Positions 54,154 through 64,000 of a DNA stretch of 64,000 nt are shown here, piece by piece (position 1 is the stretch's first letter; each line of letters starts with the position of its first letter). Source of the stretch: Astrothelium macrocarpum (Eukaryota; Ascomycota; Dothideomycetes; Trypetheliales; Trypetheliaceae); NCBI GenBank assembly GCA_021030915.1, contig JAGEMR010000045.1:141385-205384 (forward strand). The letters run 5' to 3'. Both the position numbers and the translations under genes were made by a program. The notes below the pieces were generated by a model. That model was not told the origin of the DNA. It did not search any database and worked only from the letters and a program-made list of their open reading frames with translations.

Positions 54154-56683
54154 ATGGCCGACGTGAAACCCGCAGATCTAATCAATCGCATGCGCAGCGA
54201 TGACGACTCGGCGCGAAAAATGGCCGTCTTCAAGCTACAACAGGTCATTGGCGATCCATCATTCGCAGACATCTTCATACAAGAGGGCGGCTTGTCCCGA
54301 TTGCGCAGTCTATGCCTTCGCACGTCAGGCAATACTATGGCATACAGTTTGGGCTCTCTGAACAGGTTATTGGAGCTTGACATGGGATGGGAAATTATAT
54401 CCGAAGAGATGATTGAACATGTAAGATACGAAGAGGTAAAGAGTCGGGGACTATGCGATTGACTTCGTGTACAGCTTGTCGAGATTGTTGTAACTCAACC
54501 GCTTGTCAATATCCTACGCAGCAGCTTATCCATACTCGTCGCAATTGTATCTCATCCACATGTAAGCAACTTCAAGCCTGCCACTTTTGGTTTTCGTGCT
54601 CTCAAACCTGCTCTGGCGAACCATCCTTCCTTCCTCGAAATGCTCGTGACCCGATTATCCTCTGCTGATCATGCTCTTTGCGCCAATGCACTATCGCTCA
54701 TCAATTCACTCATGCGTGATTGCATAGCCTCAGAGTCTGAAGCGGAATGGCCAAAATTGATCAAGCGTCTCCAAGACCTGGGCGTGATCAAGGCCGTCTA
54801 CGCGCTTACCCAGAGCTCCTCGTTGGCCGACGTGGCCTCACCTACCCTCGAATTTCAATCCTTGACAAAGCTTTTGCTCCGCAAATGGAGAGATACACCT
54901 TTGGATCTGGAGAAGCCCGACCATCGTCGCGCCCTCAAAGCATTACATCTTGCGAGCAACCCTCCACCGAAACATCTCTCAATATCGACAGCTTCTGGGT
55001 TACAAGATGAACAACAAGAAAATGGTACAGAAGAGGTGGATGGAGACCAGGAGAAAATCACAAGTTCTCAAAAGGGCTCGAAGAATGCTAGCCGTAGACA
55101 CCATCCCGAAAAATGGCGACGGTTGGGCTTCACAACAGAATCTCCCTCTTACGAATTTGAAGAGGTAGGCTTCTTGGGCATGATGGACCTTACAGATTGG
55201 GTACGGCGACACGAAGATACCTTTCAGAAACTACTTCTCGAGCAGGCCTCGAAGCCGACTGAACAGCGATGTCCCATCGTCCGTGCTAGTCTTGCCGTAA
55301 CATTGGCTTTGTATGAACACTTCGAAGTGGACAAAGGTGAAGGCGAAGAAACACAGCAACGCTACGTTGCTCTTGAGGGCGACAGAAAGGCGCTTGATCG
55401 TGTTTTTAGACCACTGCTACTTCAATGGTCAAGATTGCATGCTGCTGCTTTGACAGCGTTCTTGCGGCTATGGAAGGAGACTGGCGCGGAGATTGAAGAC
55501 TTCAATAAAATTGAGGATCTGGTGCGCATCCTGGTTGAGCAAATCATTGGGCAGGCAACACGGACAAAAGACGTCGTCGAGGTAGAGAAGGAGATGGACG
55601 AGATAGAGCTGGGCAGATTGAGAGAATTACAAATGGAGCTGCTTGAACTGACCTACGAAGATGCATGGGGACACCATATGAAGTATGCCGTGGTTTCCAA
55701 ATGCAATTCTCTGAAATCATTCTTACCCCCCGTACTTACGATCTGATAGGCAAGTCCGCAACGAACTCAATCACGAAGCTCTTCAATTCGTCAAGGAACA
55801 ACGCATCCGCTGTCTTCTTCAAGGTGCTTGGTTCCCACATTCAGCCAGCTTCCGTGCTGATGGCAGCGCCGTCCAACCGTCATCAGCGTCTTGGCGCTTT
55901 GTCAAGCTCTCCCACAACCGTCGCTTCCTACATTACGCAGACTTCGACGGCAAAACTTCCACGGACCCATTGCTTGATCAACTCCCTGAAAAGATTGATC
56001 TCTCAACAGTCACTTCCGTCACCTCCAACGTCTCCGCTTCCGCTCCCTCCACCGCCTCCTCCGACTCGACACTCAAAAACCAACGCACCGACGACCCAGC
56101 ACCGCCTCCCAAACCAGACACCAAAATTCCCAGCACAAACACCAAGATCACAATCCACGGCTACGCCCCATCAAGCAACCTCCCCCACCGACACCACACC
56201 TCAGCCTCGACCTCAACGCGCGACAACAACACCACCACCTCCTCACACCCATCCTCGCGCACCGACCTCCGCAACCCCATCTCCTCCCACCCTCCCCTCC
56301 CCACCAGCACATCGTCCTCCTCGCAGCAACCCAGCGAGATCCCGCTCCTGACGCTGCACCCGCCGACGCACGCGCTCGCATCCGAGTTCCTCGACGGCCT
56401 CCTCATGCTGCTGAACCAGCAGCCGATCACGTCCGACACGGCGAAGCTGATCGAGCTGGTCGCGGGTTACGGACTGCGCATCCGCCTGCTGAACCTGCGC
56501 TACGAGGACCTGGAGCGCGCGGTCGGCATGCGGGAGGCGCAGCAGCAGCAGCAGCAGCAGGGAGGGCGGGAGGGCGATGAGAGGAGGAAGAGCGGGGTGG
56601 GGTTGGGTGGCGAGTGGAGGTTGGAGATGCCTGGCAGGGAGGGCGTGGATGATGAGTTTTGGTATGATATCGGTACGGCGTGA
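54154..56683 (+). CDS. ELMO/CED-12 family protein (Rac/Rho-GEF partner)
   Basis: ELMO proteins pair with DOCK-type GEFs to activate Rac or related GTPases in actin control. Exons 54154-54420, 54475-55682 and 55750-56683 give 802 aa. The N-terminal armadillo-like repeats are seen in DSARKMAVFKLQQVIGDPSF, NRLLELDMGW and, across intron 1, EEMIEH^LVEIVVTQPLVNIL. The ELMO domain is in exon 2 (RRLGFTTESPSYEFEEVGFL, MMDLTDWVRRHEDTFQK). A PH-like domain follows from ALQFVKEQRIRCLLQGAWFP onward, carried on exon 3. The join ATG AA^G CAA is phase-correct. Between the PH strands is a long Ser/Thr/Pro-rich insertion, then LVAGYGLRIRLLNLRYEDLE and a Q7 tract. The last about 240 codons lie in skew-flip island 6. 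Family certain; partner inferred. Confidence 0.88.
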
Positions 56684-56720
56684 GGGGTTTGGAGGCTTTT
56701 GCGGAAGGAGCTGGAATGAG
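55960..56720. other. GC-rich skew-flip island 6
   Basis: The island covers the 3' half of the last ELMO exon and its 3' flank. Bases 56221-56280 have 33 C and 5 G, while 56581-56640 have 35 G and 5 C (hand counts), the strongest contrast in the window. The flip is near 56450. Confidence 0.8.
56540..56560 (+). repeat. (CAG)7 trinucleotide repeat, polyglutamine
   Basis: Seven perfect CAG units in frame encode Gln7 near the end of the ELMO protein. The repeat sits just right of the island 6 flip. Confidence 0.95.
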
Positions 56721-59612
56721 GTGGAGTGTGGGAGGCTTGTGTTGGTTTGAATTGCTTGCGCTGAGGGACTTGTTGGATTAGGTTGGTGTTGCTTTAGCGT
56801 ACGTGTCTGGCAAAGGAAGACTGTTGTTGCGTCGGTGGTGGTGGGCTCTTTTGGGCGGTGAAGATTTGGTCTGGGCTGATACCCCTTTGCGTGCACATGG
56901 TGGCTGGGTTGTGTTGAATTGAGGTGTTTTTGAGAGATCTGCAAGCTTTGATGTGATGAGTCGTTGGACTAATTGCGAAAAGCTCGAGGCGCAGGCCCAG
57001 CATAGGAACGATTGCTTTACTTTCTGGTATCGGCTCATAATAGCCAACTAGAGTAAGAAGGCATATCTTCGCGAACTTGGCTTTTTACTGAAATCCAGGG
57101 CGTGCGCGTGATAATGAATACTCATCATACAGGGAACACGCCTCGGCATGTCTTTCTGCTCCTTAGAGTGAAGATTCAGGATATAGACTTTAAATTCGTC
57201 TGAAGATTCGTCAAGCTGCCGTCGGATGCACCAGGGGTTGCAATAAAAATTATCACCCATGACCACAAGAGATACAACTCCCGCAGGCCTCATAGAGAGG
57301 ACTCTGTCTCATTCCAAAGCATTAGAGCCCGTCAACAATTCAAAGAAAACATCTCTCAAAAGTTTCTTGATTATGATTGCTGAGGACCTCCCCATGAGGT
57401 ATGTGGCGGTTACATCTTTCGCGGTCGCGGATGACAATTTTGATCGCACTCGCTGGTGGATGATGCTTCAATATCATTCAGCGTTTGAACCGATAGCGGC
57501 CCATGCTCCAATAGTAATTACTAAAGCATGTTATGTTTGCAAAATTGAAGACAGGAACTAAAAGCATAGACAATTGAACCGTGCTTCAAGGGAACTATAG
57601 GTTTTGAATTATTACTTTGTCATGCTCAAGCATTTAGAAGCCAATCGATACTATGATCCCGTGGCTACTTATCGCACCCGAGGCGAACGCCGATGCCATT
57701 GAAATACGGAGTAGGTTGTGCATATGTGCGATTAATGTGTGTTTCAAAGTTACCACTGTCGGAGGAAAGCTGCATTCAAACCCACCACCAATAAGGAGAA
57801 GCCGAGACTAATGCAGAACTTGGACTCACTATCATATGATGACGATAACATCGCGCATACACCGAGATATCGTTCAGCTGCCTTGGAATTGAGGCATTGG
57901 CGACCCATTCGCCGCCTTGCCCCCCAGCAAGGGCGTGAAGGCTGCTCAGGATCCGGACGTGGTCTGTTGAACCCCGTAGTGTAGGGTGGACAGACTCTTG
58001 CAACATGGTTTGTCTATACCGAAGTATGGATTGATTTGCGATTGGAAGTTCATAGCGGAGAATTTGAAAAGCTTGGGGGCTTGGATAGGGCGGCATTTAG
58101 AAGTCCACCCGAGGTGGCTTTAAAATGTCAGACATGTGCGAGCCGTCGATGAGTCTGGTTCCGCTCCGTCTTTTCCAGCTATGACGTGCAATCGTTCGAA
58201 CAAACGAGTCTGCATAGCTGCAATGTTACCGGTCGAATCTAGAGAAGGGAAATCACAAAGACTAGAGACGCCCCAAGCACAAATTGGAGTCTAGACTCGT
58301 ATCTATGTAGGAAAAAATCAAGCAGAGTACCGAGGGGTACTTTGCCTGCATTAGCATACGGAATACATTTGATCTCCGTCAGGGACATTGCTGTCTGTAG
58401 ATGGATAACTCACAACAGCCCTGATAATGAAGGGCGGAAGCTTGCCTGGGTAGTATCTGTCATGGGTAATCTTAAAATACTTTTTCAGCCCAAAGTCCGT
58501 TACAGTGATGAGGGCGCTCCCCTTTTCAAACATGCTCACATCAGACTTCGAACGAATGGGGCAATCCCATCCCAGAGTGCCTTGTCTAGGATGATATTGC
58601 AGGCGTGAGGAACAGGTCTAAAGCAGCCACAGATGCGAAAAAAAGAGCCAGACTCTGATGGCCAACTTCTCCGCAATCTCCAGAGCCTCCACGTGCATCT
58701 GGGGTGGCACAGGCCGCCGCCCAAATCGGAGAGTTCGGAAATGTCGCAAGCACCTGGCCTGATTCAGACGGGCATTCCGCGCATGTTAGGGGGAATGGGC
58801 TCTGGTCACAGTCACAAATGGACGCCTGGAGGATGAAACGTGATAAGGCTATCGCTGTCATGCAATGCGTCTGATACGCTCTGTGTCTGGAAAATCGTGA
58901 AGTGTAGATGGAAAGCTGGCTCACATGCACGCGCCAGGATGCTTGACGCTGGCCCAGCACCCAGTCAGATGGGTACAACGATGCCAGCTGTTGCTCAGCG
59001 CTATCATTGGCTCCATGCCGCGTTTCATGAGATGGACCACGCCTCGCCATCCTTCATATGCTCGCCCAGCAACGTGCTGCGCTGTCTGCTCCGGGGCTCC
59101 TTGCAGCTGGGGAAAATAGAGCAAATGACGAGCTTTCTGCCTCCGAACCCCGGAGCAGGATCGCCAGGTACACGCTGACTCCCGCCCTTGCATCCTCATC
59201 AACAAACAGAATCCTTTTCACGCCGACATCGTTCCGGCTTCATGTCAGCCAATCCTCGCCACGATATCGAGATGACGAGGGCCACGCCGACGGCCCGCAC
59301 AAGGACCTGGCCAACTGTTCTTGTTGTCATCGGGCTCTTGGCCGGCGGCTCTGGCGGTGGCGTCCACGAAGCGTGGCATCATGGCGGCTAGAATGTGATA
59401 CAAATTTATCACTTCACAGGCTACCGTCTTATTACTGAGCCTACCCCAACGCGTGAGCATGTGTAGAGACGGGACAGTACCAATCCACTGTTCGTCAAAA
59501 CCGTGTTCCATTTGCTCCTAATTTCTTATCTTCCCATTCTCGGCTGGCTACACTACGTGGAGCTACCCGCATGTAAGGCGTTAACCTACCACATTAACGA
59601 CTACCGCCGAAC
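56684..59612. other. 2.9 kb gene-free region
   Basis: The left end (56684-56900) continues the G+T-rich arm of island 6. Beyond that, open frames up to 154 codons on the minus strand (58586-59050) have no domain. A 49-codon frame at 59242-59391 encodes a short hydrophobic segment (TVLVVIGLLAGG) and is listed among findings. No tRNA, rRNA or repeat was recognised. Confidence 0.5.
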
Positions 59613-61708
59613 ATGAAGTCGGTTCCACAATTAGGAAGCAGCTCTTCACCGCTGTTCACCGCTGATTTATCTCAATCAATGTCGTCCTTGTCTTATGGTT
59701 CAAACCTGCACAGTCCTGAGCCGTATCAAGAGCTCTTTCGATCAACGACCGTAACAACTGTGACAAGTAACGCAGCTACTCAAAGACCCTTGAGACGCAG
59801 GGAACCGGAACGACCAACATCACGGGAAAGTATGAAAGCAATGAAAGATCAGGCCCTCATTGACATTGATTTTGAATCCCTCCCGTCATCTGTCCAGTAA
59901 GTAAATGACGTTTTCTTTGCTTTGTTTTTTTGTTCCTTTTTCTAGAGCATAAACGTTATGTCCTGTCTATCGTTTTAGTGGAACATGGCGTCAGCCCTGA
60001 TCTACTATAGCTTGTACACGCAACAATGCCTATCAAACCATAAGCAGTGTCTCATGTTTTTGGTTCCATGCTTAAATGCTTTCGTTGCGGGAAATTCATT
60101 AAATTATTTGTTAACATGAAGAAAAGGAGAAAATATTTTTCTACACTTGAACGTTTGCGAATCGCCGATGGAGCCAGCTCATCTCCAAGTGGCCGAATGA
60201 TGACAATGAACGCTCGCCGTCCTTCGACCTCTTCGGGCTACCGTTCAGGACATTCTCAGATCCGAAGTCAAACTGAACAACAAGTTACATCAAGGCCTCG
60301 CACACGTTCAGGCCGACGACCCTCGCAACCAGAAGATTGTGTGCTGAACCAAAGGGAAGCAGAATGGTTTATGGCATTGCCGGGGAAAATCAAGAAGCAG
60401 CACTTTTCAAGAGAGGAGCAAGCTCTTTTGATGAGACAGTGCGAGACCGTCATTCTGGACCCCGCAGATGAGGCACTGTTGAAGTCAAGCTTTAAAGCCG
60501 CTTCTGTCAAATTGGCAGAAAGCACGAGGTCAACATCACCCGGCCTGTCACATGTCACACCTTTGCGGACCGCCAGATCGTCTTCAGAACCAACAATAGG
60601 CACACATGTTACGGACGCAGATATGCCTATGCAATTTCCACAACTCCGCAGATCGTTCTCGATAAGAGGAAGTGACTCGACGCCCTCTACTCACTCATTA
60701 GCTGTTTCGTCAACCTCGTTTCCGTCTCTCTTCGCTGGCCGCACACAAATCAAGACCAAAAAATATGTACCTGTCCCTACCCCAAGTCAAGTCCGTCAGC
60801 CACCTGTGAATCAAGAGACACAAGCAGTCTACTATCAAGATGCTGAAATGAGGAAGAAAGTTCGGCTCTATCTGGGATCTGTACAGAAATTTGATGAAGC
60901 AGTTGAATTTGGCTTTCCCTCTGTGAAGAAGCTCGCTAGGCAAAATGCGCCATCCTCAAAAAATTCAGTGGAGCACTCGGCTCTTGACAATCGTGTCTTG
61001 AACAGCGACGTTCAGAGATTCCTCAGGAGCAATGGCAACTCTCTCTCATTTCTCGACTTATCCGATGAGACCTCGTCCGTCTCAGAGATGGAAGAAGATG
61101 ATGCTGACAACGGTTCTGAGCATGCCAACGATGAATGCAAAGAGCCACTTGTAGCAGACAACTCCTCTGTCTCTGATTTTGACGATCCAAAGACTCCCTC
61201 TACAGTTTGCGACGATCAATTCGAAATGGTCGGACCGACACCCGGTCATTATCTCGCATCGAGAAAGCCATCGCTTGCCTCATTAAAAATATCCCCAGAT
61301 CCACAAACCACTCCTCTCGCACCGGTGTCTCGCAAGCCTTCAATCGCCGATGCCGTTGACGCCAAGTACAAAACCGACAAACCCCTCCCGCCCGATCCAT
61401 TCGAACTCGCTCCACGCACACGCAAAACTCAACTATTCGATTCGTACGAACGAGGACTTTTCTCAAACAGAGAGATGACTTTACGTCTAACACTTACCCG
61501 CCCTGAACTCAGAGCATCCGAGGAAGAGATCTACGGCTGGCAAAATCACACGGAGGCCTCTAAATTATCAAAACACCCCAACTCTGACCCACTGGCATTG
61601 GGAGAGTTGCCGCCGTTGGTGGAGGATGACAGCGGAGCAATGGGAGCATTTAGCATCCAAAAGAAGGGAGCCGTGATGAAGGTGAAGAGATTGATGGGAA
61701 GGAAGTAG
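59613..61708 (+). CDS. Conserved filamentous-fungal protein of unknown function
   Basis: I do not recognise a function. Exons 59613-59896 and 60127-61708 give 621 aa; the 230 bp intron uses donor CA^GTAAGT and acceptor GAAAAG, restoring SLPSSVQ^RKYFSTLERLRIAD, a pattern I recall from proteins found across Pezizomycotina. Visible blocks are DIDFESLPSSV, QREAEWFMALPGKIKKQHFS followed by REEQALLMR, and DAEMRKKVRLYLGSVQKFDE. These three look helical and conserved. The linkers are Ser/Pro-rich and disordered, and the centre is acidic (EMEEDDADNGSE). The C-terminus is basic (VMKVKRLMGRK). There is no signal peptide or membrane span. An intron-retaining reading from a GTG at 60047 is possible but less protein-like. 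A weak skew flip lies near 61600. Confidence 0.78.
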
Positions 61709-62030
61709 TTTTTATTTTCTCTTCTTCTGTACGAATGGCATGCTTAAAGATGGGGACCTCCTCATGTCTACATAATGGGTTTTAATCATTCGCGTCCGAT
61801 TGAACGCAATTTGTAAGAGTAGGTAGCGAGAACGAATACTCGATTTAATTTGACACTTCTTCCACTTTTCTGAAAATGATCTTTGTGATATTATGGAGAC
61901 CCCCGACGTAGTTTGGGCAATTAGAAAGGCAAGCTGATTATCGAGCATAAACCTTGATGACTATGCCCGTCATTTTTATCGAGGGCCTCCCCAACATGTT
62001 TTTATCGGAATCTATTTCTCGCGGCATTCT
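61709..62030. other. Intergenic, convergent 3' flanks
   Basis: This 322 bp A+T-rich gap lies between convergent genes. Nothing was recognised. Confidence 0.6.
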
Positions 62031-63120
62031 CTAGCAACTCATTTGGCTACTGGTACGATTATAGAACATCTCAATGCTCCGAATCTGCAAGATATTGTTC
62101 TGCGCTGGAGGTCCAGCACTCCAGCCTTTGTCTCCGTTGCTCCAATTGTTCCAGAGCCAAGTGCCCGCTTGCGTAGGCACATTTGTCGTGAATGTTGTAG
62201 CTTCAACTCCATCCACATAGAATACAGTCTTTCCGTTTGTCCAATCGGTTCTGTATTCATGCTCCTCACTGTTAGCAGTCTCTGGAGATGGATAGGTTTG
62301 ATAAGTCTCATCAGCATGAACGCCATCGACTGGCTGATTTGTAAGCTGAAGCGGGATGCTTCCATTTCCAGGATTACTTGTCGAGTTGGGATCGGTCAGG
62401 TACTCAATATCTGTCTCCTGTGTATCGGATTTGTAAAAGAACAGCCCGTGACATGTTCCCGCCACAGGACTGAAAATAGCACGTGTACGGACAGACGCAT
62501 ACAAAATGTCAGAGATTGAAGTTGAAACTTCGCCACCTTGTATTGGAGATGTGTCTTGCCCTCCGGTTACTGTCAACCAGAGATATGGGCTCTGAATTGT
62601 AACAGAAGATGCCCCCATCACATGCGTAAATGGAACTCCTGTTGTACTGATGGGTGGCCCTCCATTGGAGACCTGCAGACCAATAGGTATGTCTGGAGAT
62701 TCGAAGGAGTAAAGGTCATGATTTGTAAATGTACCAACATTGTCCACAACATAGCACTGGCTGGGACTAGGAGTTGGACTGGAACTGGTGGATGTGGAAG
62801 AAGTTGAACATGTACCAAACTCCGGCTGGCATCCGGATCCACAATAGGCGTCTGTCGAACCTGTGAGATGGTGTTGATTAGTGGCTTATACGTTCTACAT
62901 CAAGGCATTTTGGGGCATTAAATGTACCGCAGTAGCCTTGCATGGAACAGCATGGTCCTCCATTTGGACTGCTGGGATCGCACGTGAATCCATTCGCGGC
63001 ACCACATATATTCTCAGGAGAGGTCGCTCGCATGGTAAGAGAGGCCTGATGGACATGGCTCGGATTCTTTGCCAAAACTTCTTTGGTGATCAATAAGCCA
63101 AAAAGGAAATACTGAAACAT
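62031..63120 (-). CDS. Secreted chitin-binding (CBM18) GH16-type glucanase
   Basis: The product is probably secreted and acts on or binds the fungal cell wall. Exons 63120-62928 and 62860-62031 give 340 aa. A signal peptide is visible (MFQYFLFGLLITKEVLA). An eight-Cys CBM18 chitin-binding domain follows (ICGAANGFTCD, GGPCCSMQGYCG^STDAYCGS, CQPEFGTC), with the intron between its fifth and sixth Cys. A Ser/Thr/Pro linker leads to a GH16-like domain with SVRTRAIFSPVAGTCHGLFF and the catalytic motif DTQETDIEYL, which fits the E-x-D-x-E pattern. It continues with HEYRTDWTNGKTVFYVDGVE and TWLWNNWSNGDKGWSAGPP. The ATG at 63120 is the first real start; the upstream frame opens only through TTG. Wall remodelling (Crh-like) or defence against plant chitinases are both possible. 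Confidence 0.87.
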
Positions 63121-64000
63121 GACGTTCAACAGTTGCGTGGAATTAAGAGATAGACGGTGAGATCTGCAATACTGAAAACACGATCTGTTGCGATTGGCCT
63201 TCGAATTATGCTAAGATGAGCTGCTGAATACTATACAATGAAGAAGAAAAGACGTTTTTTTACCGGGTTTTTTTACGTTGAGATAATCTTCCATACTCCT
63301 GAATTTCTGTCATGGGTTGAGAAGCTGGAACCCCATTGAGTATCTCGGCCCGCCCCTGGCATCAGCTGCGTCAGGGGCGTCAGCATCCTTTCAGCCTTGC
63401 CAACACCTTCTATTTATGCCAACATCTCGCGCTGTAAAAGGTTTTAACCCGGAAGCTTTTGCGGAAACAGTGACGGCGTGCGGAAAGCCTGCTATCAGTG
63501 ATAAAAGACTGCGCTTGTTGGTACCTTGTCCGCGAACCCCCATTTGCTTGACGCTTCTTACCAACTAATATAGAACCACGTCAAGTCTCAAAACAAGTAC
63601 CTTGGTATGAGAGCGGATTAAATCGAACTTGATGAAGATATGAGCCTGTTGCTACTTCCGCTTTTAGACGTGAGCAATGACGAAGGAAGCGTGAGCTGTT
63701 GCTGTGTAATTCTGCGTCATACCTGAGTCGGTCTGAATAAAGCTTATGCAGACGTGGGCAAGCTTGAGCAAGCCTAAAGGAAGTCTTAGGGCTCAGAAAA
63801 GGGTCTTGGTTTCTGAATAAGGTGGGCTTCTTTAGCAGTGCTCTAGTTTTCTGCTTAACGTGTTTCACCACTCAGTGGGCCACCCCAGTCAGTGGGCCAC
63901 CCCACCACTTTCACTTCAATTCTTTATAACGTGGTTTACCACTCAGCCGGTCATATCAGTCAGTCGGTCACTTTCCGCACCAGAAAACCATTTAAACTTT
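63121..64000. other. Upstream region of the GH16 gene to the window end
   Basis: No gene is supported in this 880 bp. A 96-codon open frame on the minus strand (63581-63871) has no domain. The right end carries short direct repeats (see next entry). Confidence 0.5.
63873..63904 (+). repeat. 17-bp tandem repeat, two copies
   Basis: The unit CAGTGGGCCACCCCAGT is present twice in direct succession, the second copy ending differently. A more diverged relative (ACTCAGCCGG, CAGTCAGTCGG) follows 50 bp later. GGGCCACCCC is nearly self-complementary. Confidence 0.85.

Noticed and set aside
58586..59050. 154-codon minus-strand frame
   Set aside because: No recognisable domain or splice context; composition unlike the neighbouring genes.
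60047..60126. Start of the unknown-function protein at 60047
   Set aside because: The first codon there is GTG, and splicing at 60126 restores the conserved-looking join SSVQ^RKYFSTLERLR with the upstream exon.

Overview
The window comes from a filamentous ascomycete (Pezizomycotina). The introns are mostly 49-67 bp with GTRNGT-like donors and CTRAC-like branch sites, the gene set is typically fungal (Rim15, Lrg1, Reg1, Rad53-like kinase, CYP53 P450, CBM18-GH16 protein), and genes lie on both strands with no operon structure. A dothideomycete is my best guess, but that is inference. I found no mobile element, no RIP-type AT-rich block, no CRISPR array and no tRNA or rRNA gene.

Layout, left to right: the C-terminal part of a Rim15 kinase (2-5476, +); RNA polymerase II subunit Rpb4 (7169-7709, -); a LIM/RhoGAP protein of the Lrg1 type (8874-12918, +, six exons); the ER lectin Yos9 (14269-15860, -), divergent from the mitochondrial Fe-S co-chaperone Jac1 (16025-16786, +); the mitochondrial thiamine pyrophosphate carrier Tpc1 (17018-18094, -), divergent from a gamma-butyrobetaine dioxygenase-like enzyme (18216-19795, +); an FHA-kinase-FHA checkpoint kinase (20171-23425, -); RNA exonuclease Rex1 (25905-28155, +); a zinc-ribbon/coiled-coil/RGG protein with no firm name (29153-32296, +). 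After a 4.6 kb gene-free stretch come a CYP53-type P450 (36868-38519, -), an F-box protein with a probable 3' frameshift (40074-40967, -), a mitochondrial two-RRM protein (41832-43078, +), cytidine deaminase (43522-44405, +), a predicted amidoligase (44818-46158, -), a nucleotide pyrophosphatase/phosphodiesterase (46591-48732, -), the PP1 regulator Reg1 (51705-53503, +), an ELMO/CED-12 protein (54154-56683, +), a fungal protein of unknown function (59613-61708, +) and a secreted chitin-binding GH16 protein (62031-63120, -).

Split codons were used to rebuild gene models, and every multi-exon model has a total length divisible by three. Two models need unusual splicing: the RRM gene has its ATG start codon interrupted by an intron (AT^G), and the Npp1 gene needs a GC-AG intron.

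The most striking signal is compositional. At least six genes contain, near their 3' end, a 0.5-1 kb GC-rich island that is C+A-rich on the left and G+T-rich on the right of the + strand, with a sharp flip between. Introns and 3' flanks take part, and genes on both strands show it, so it is not simple codon selection. It resembles a miniature replication-origin or recombination-hotspot signature, and I know of no description of it.
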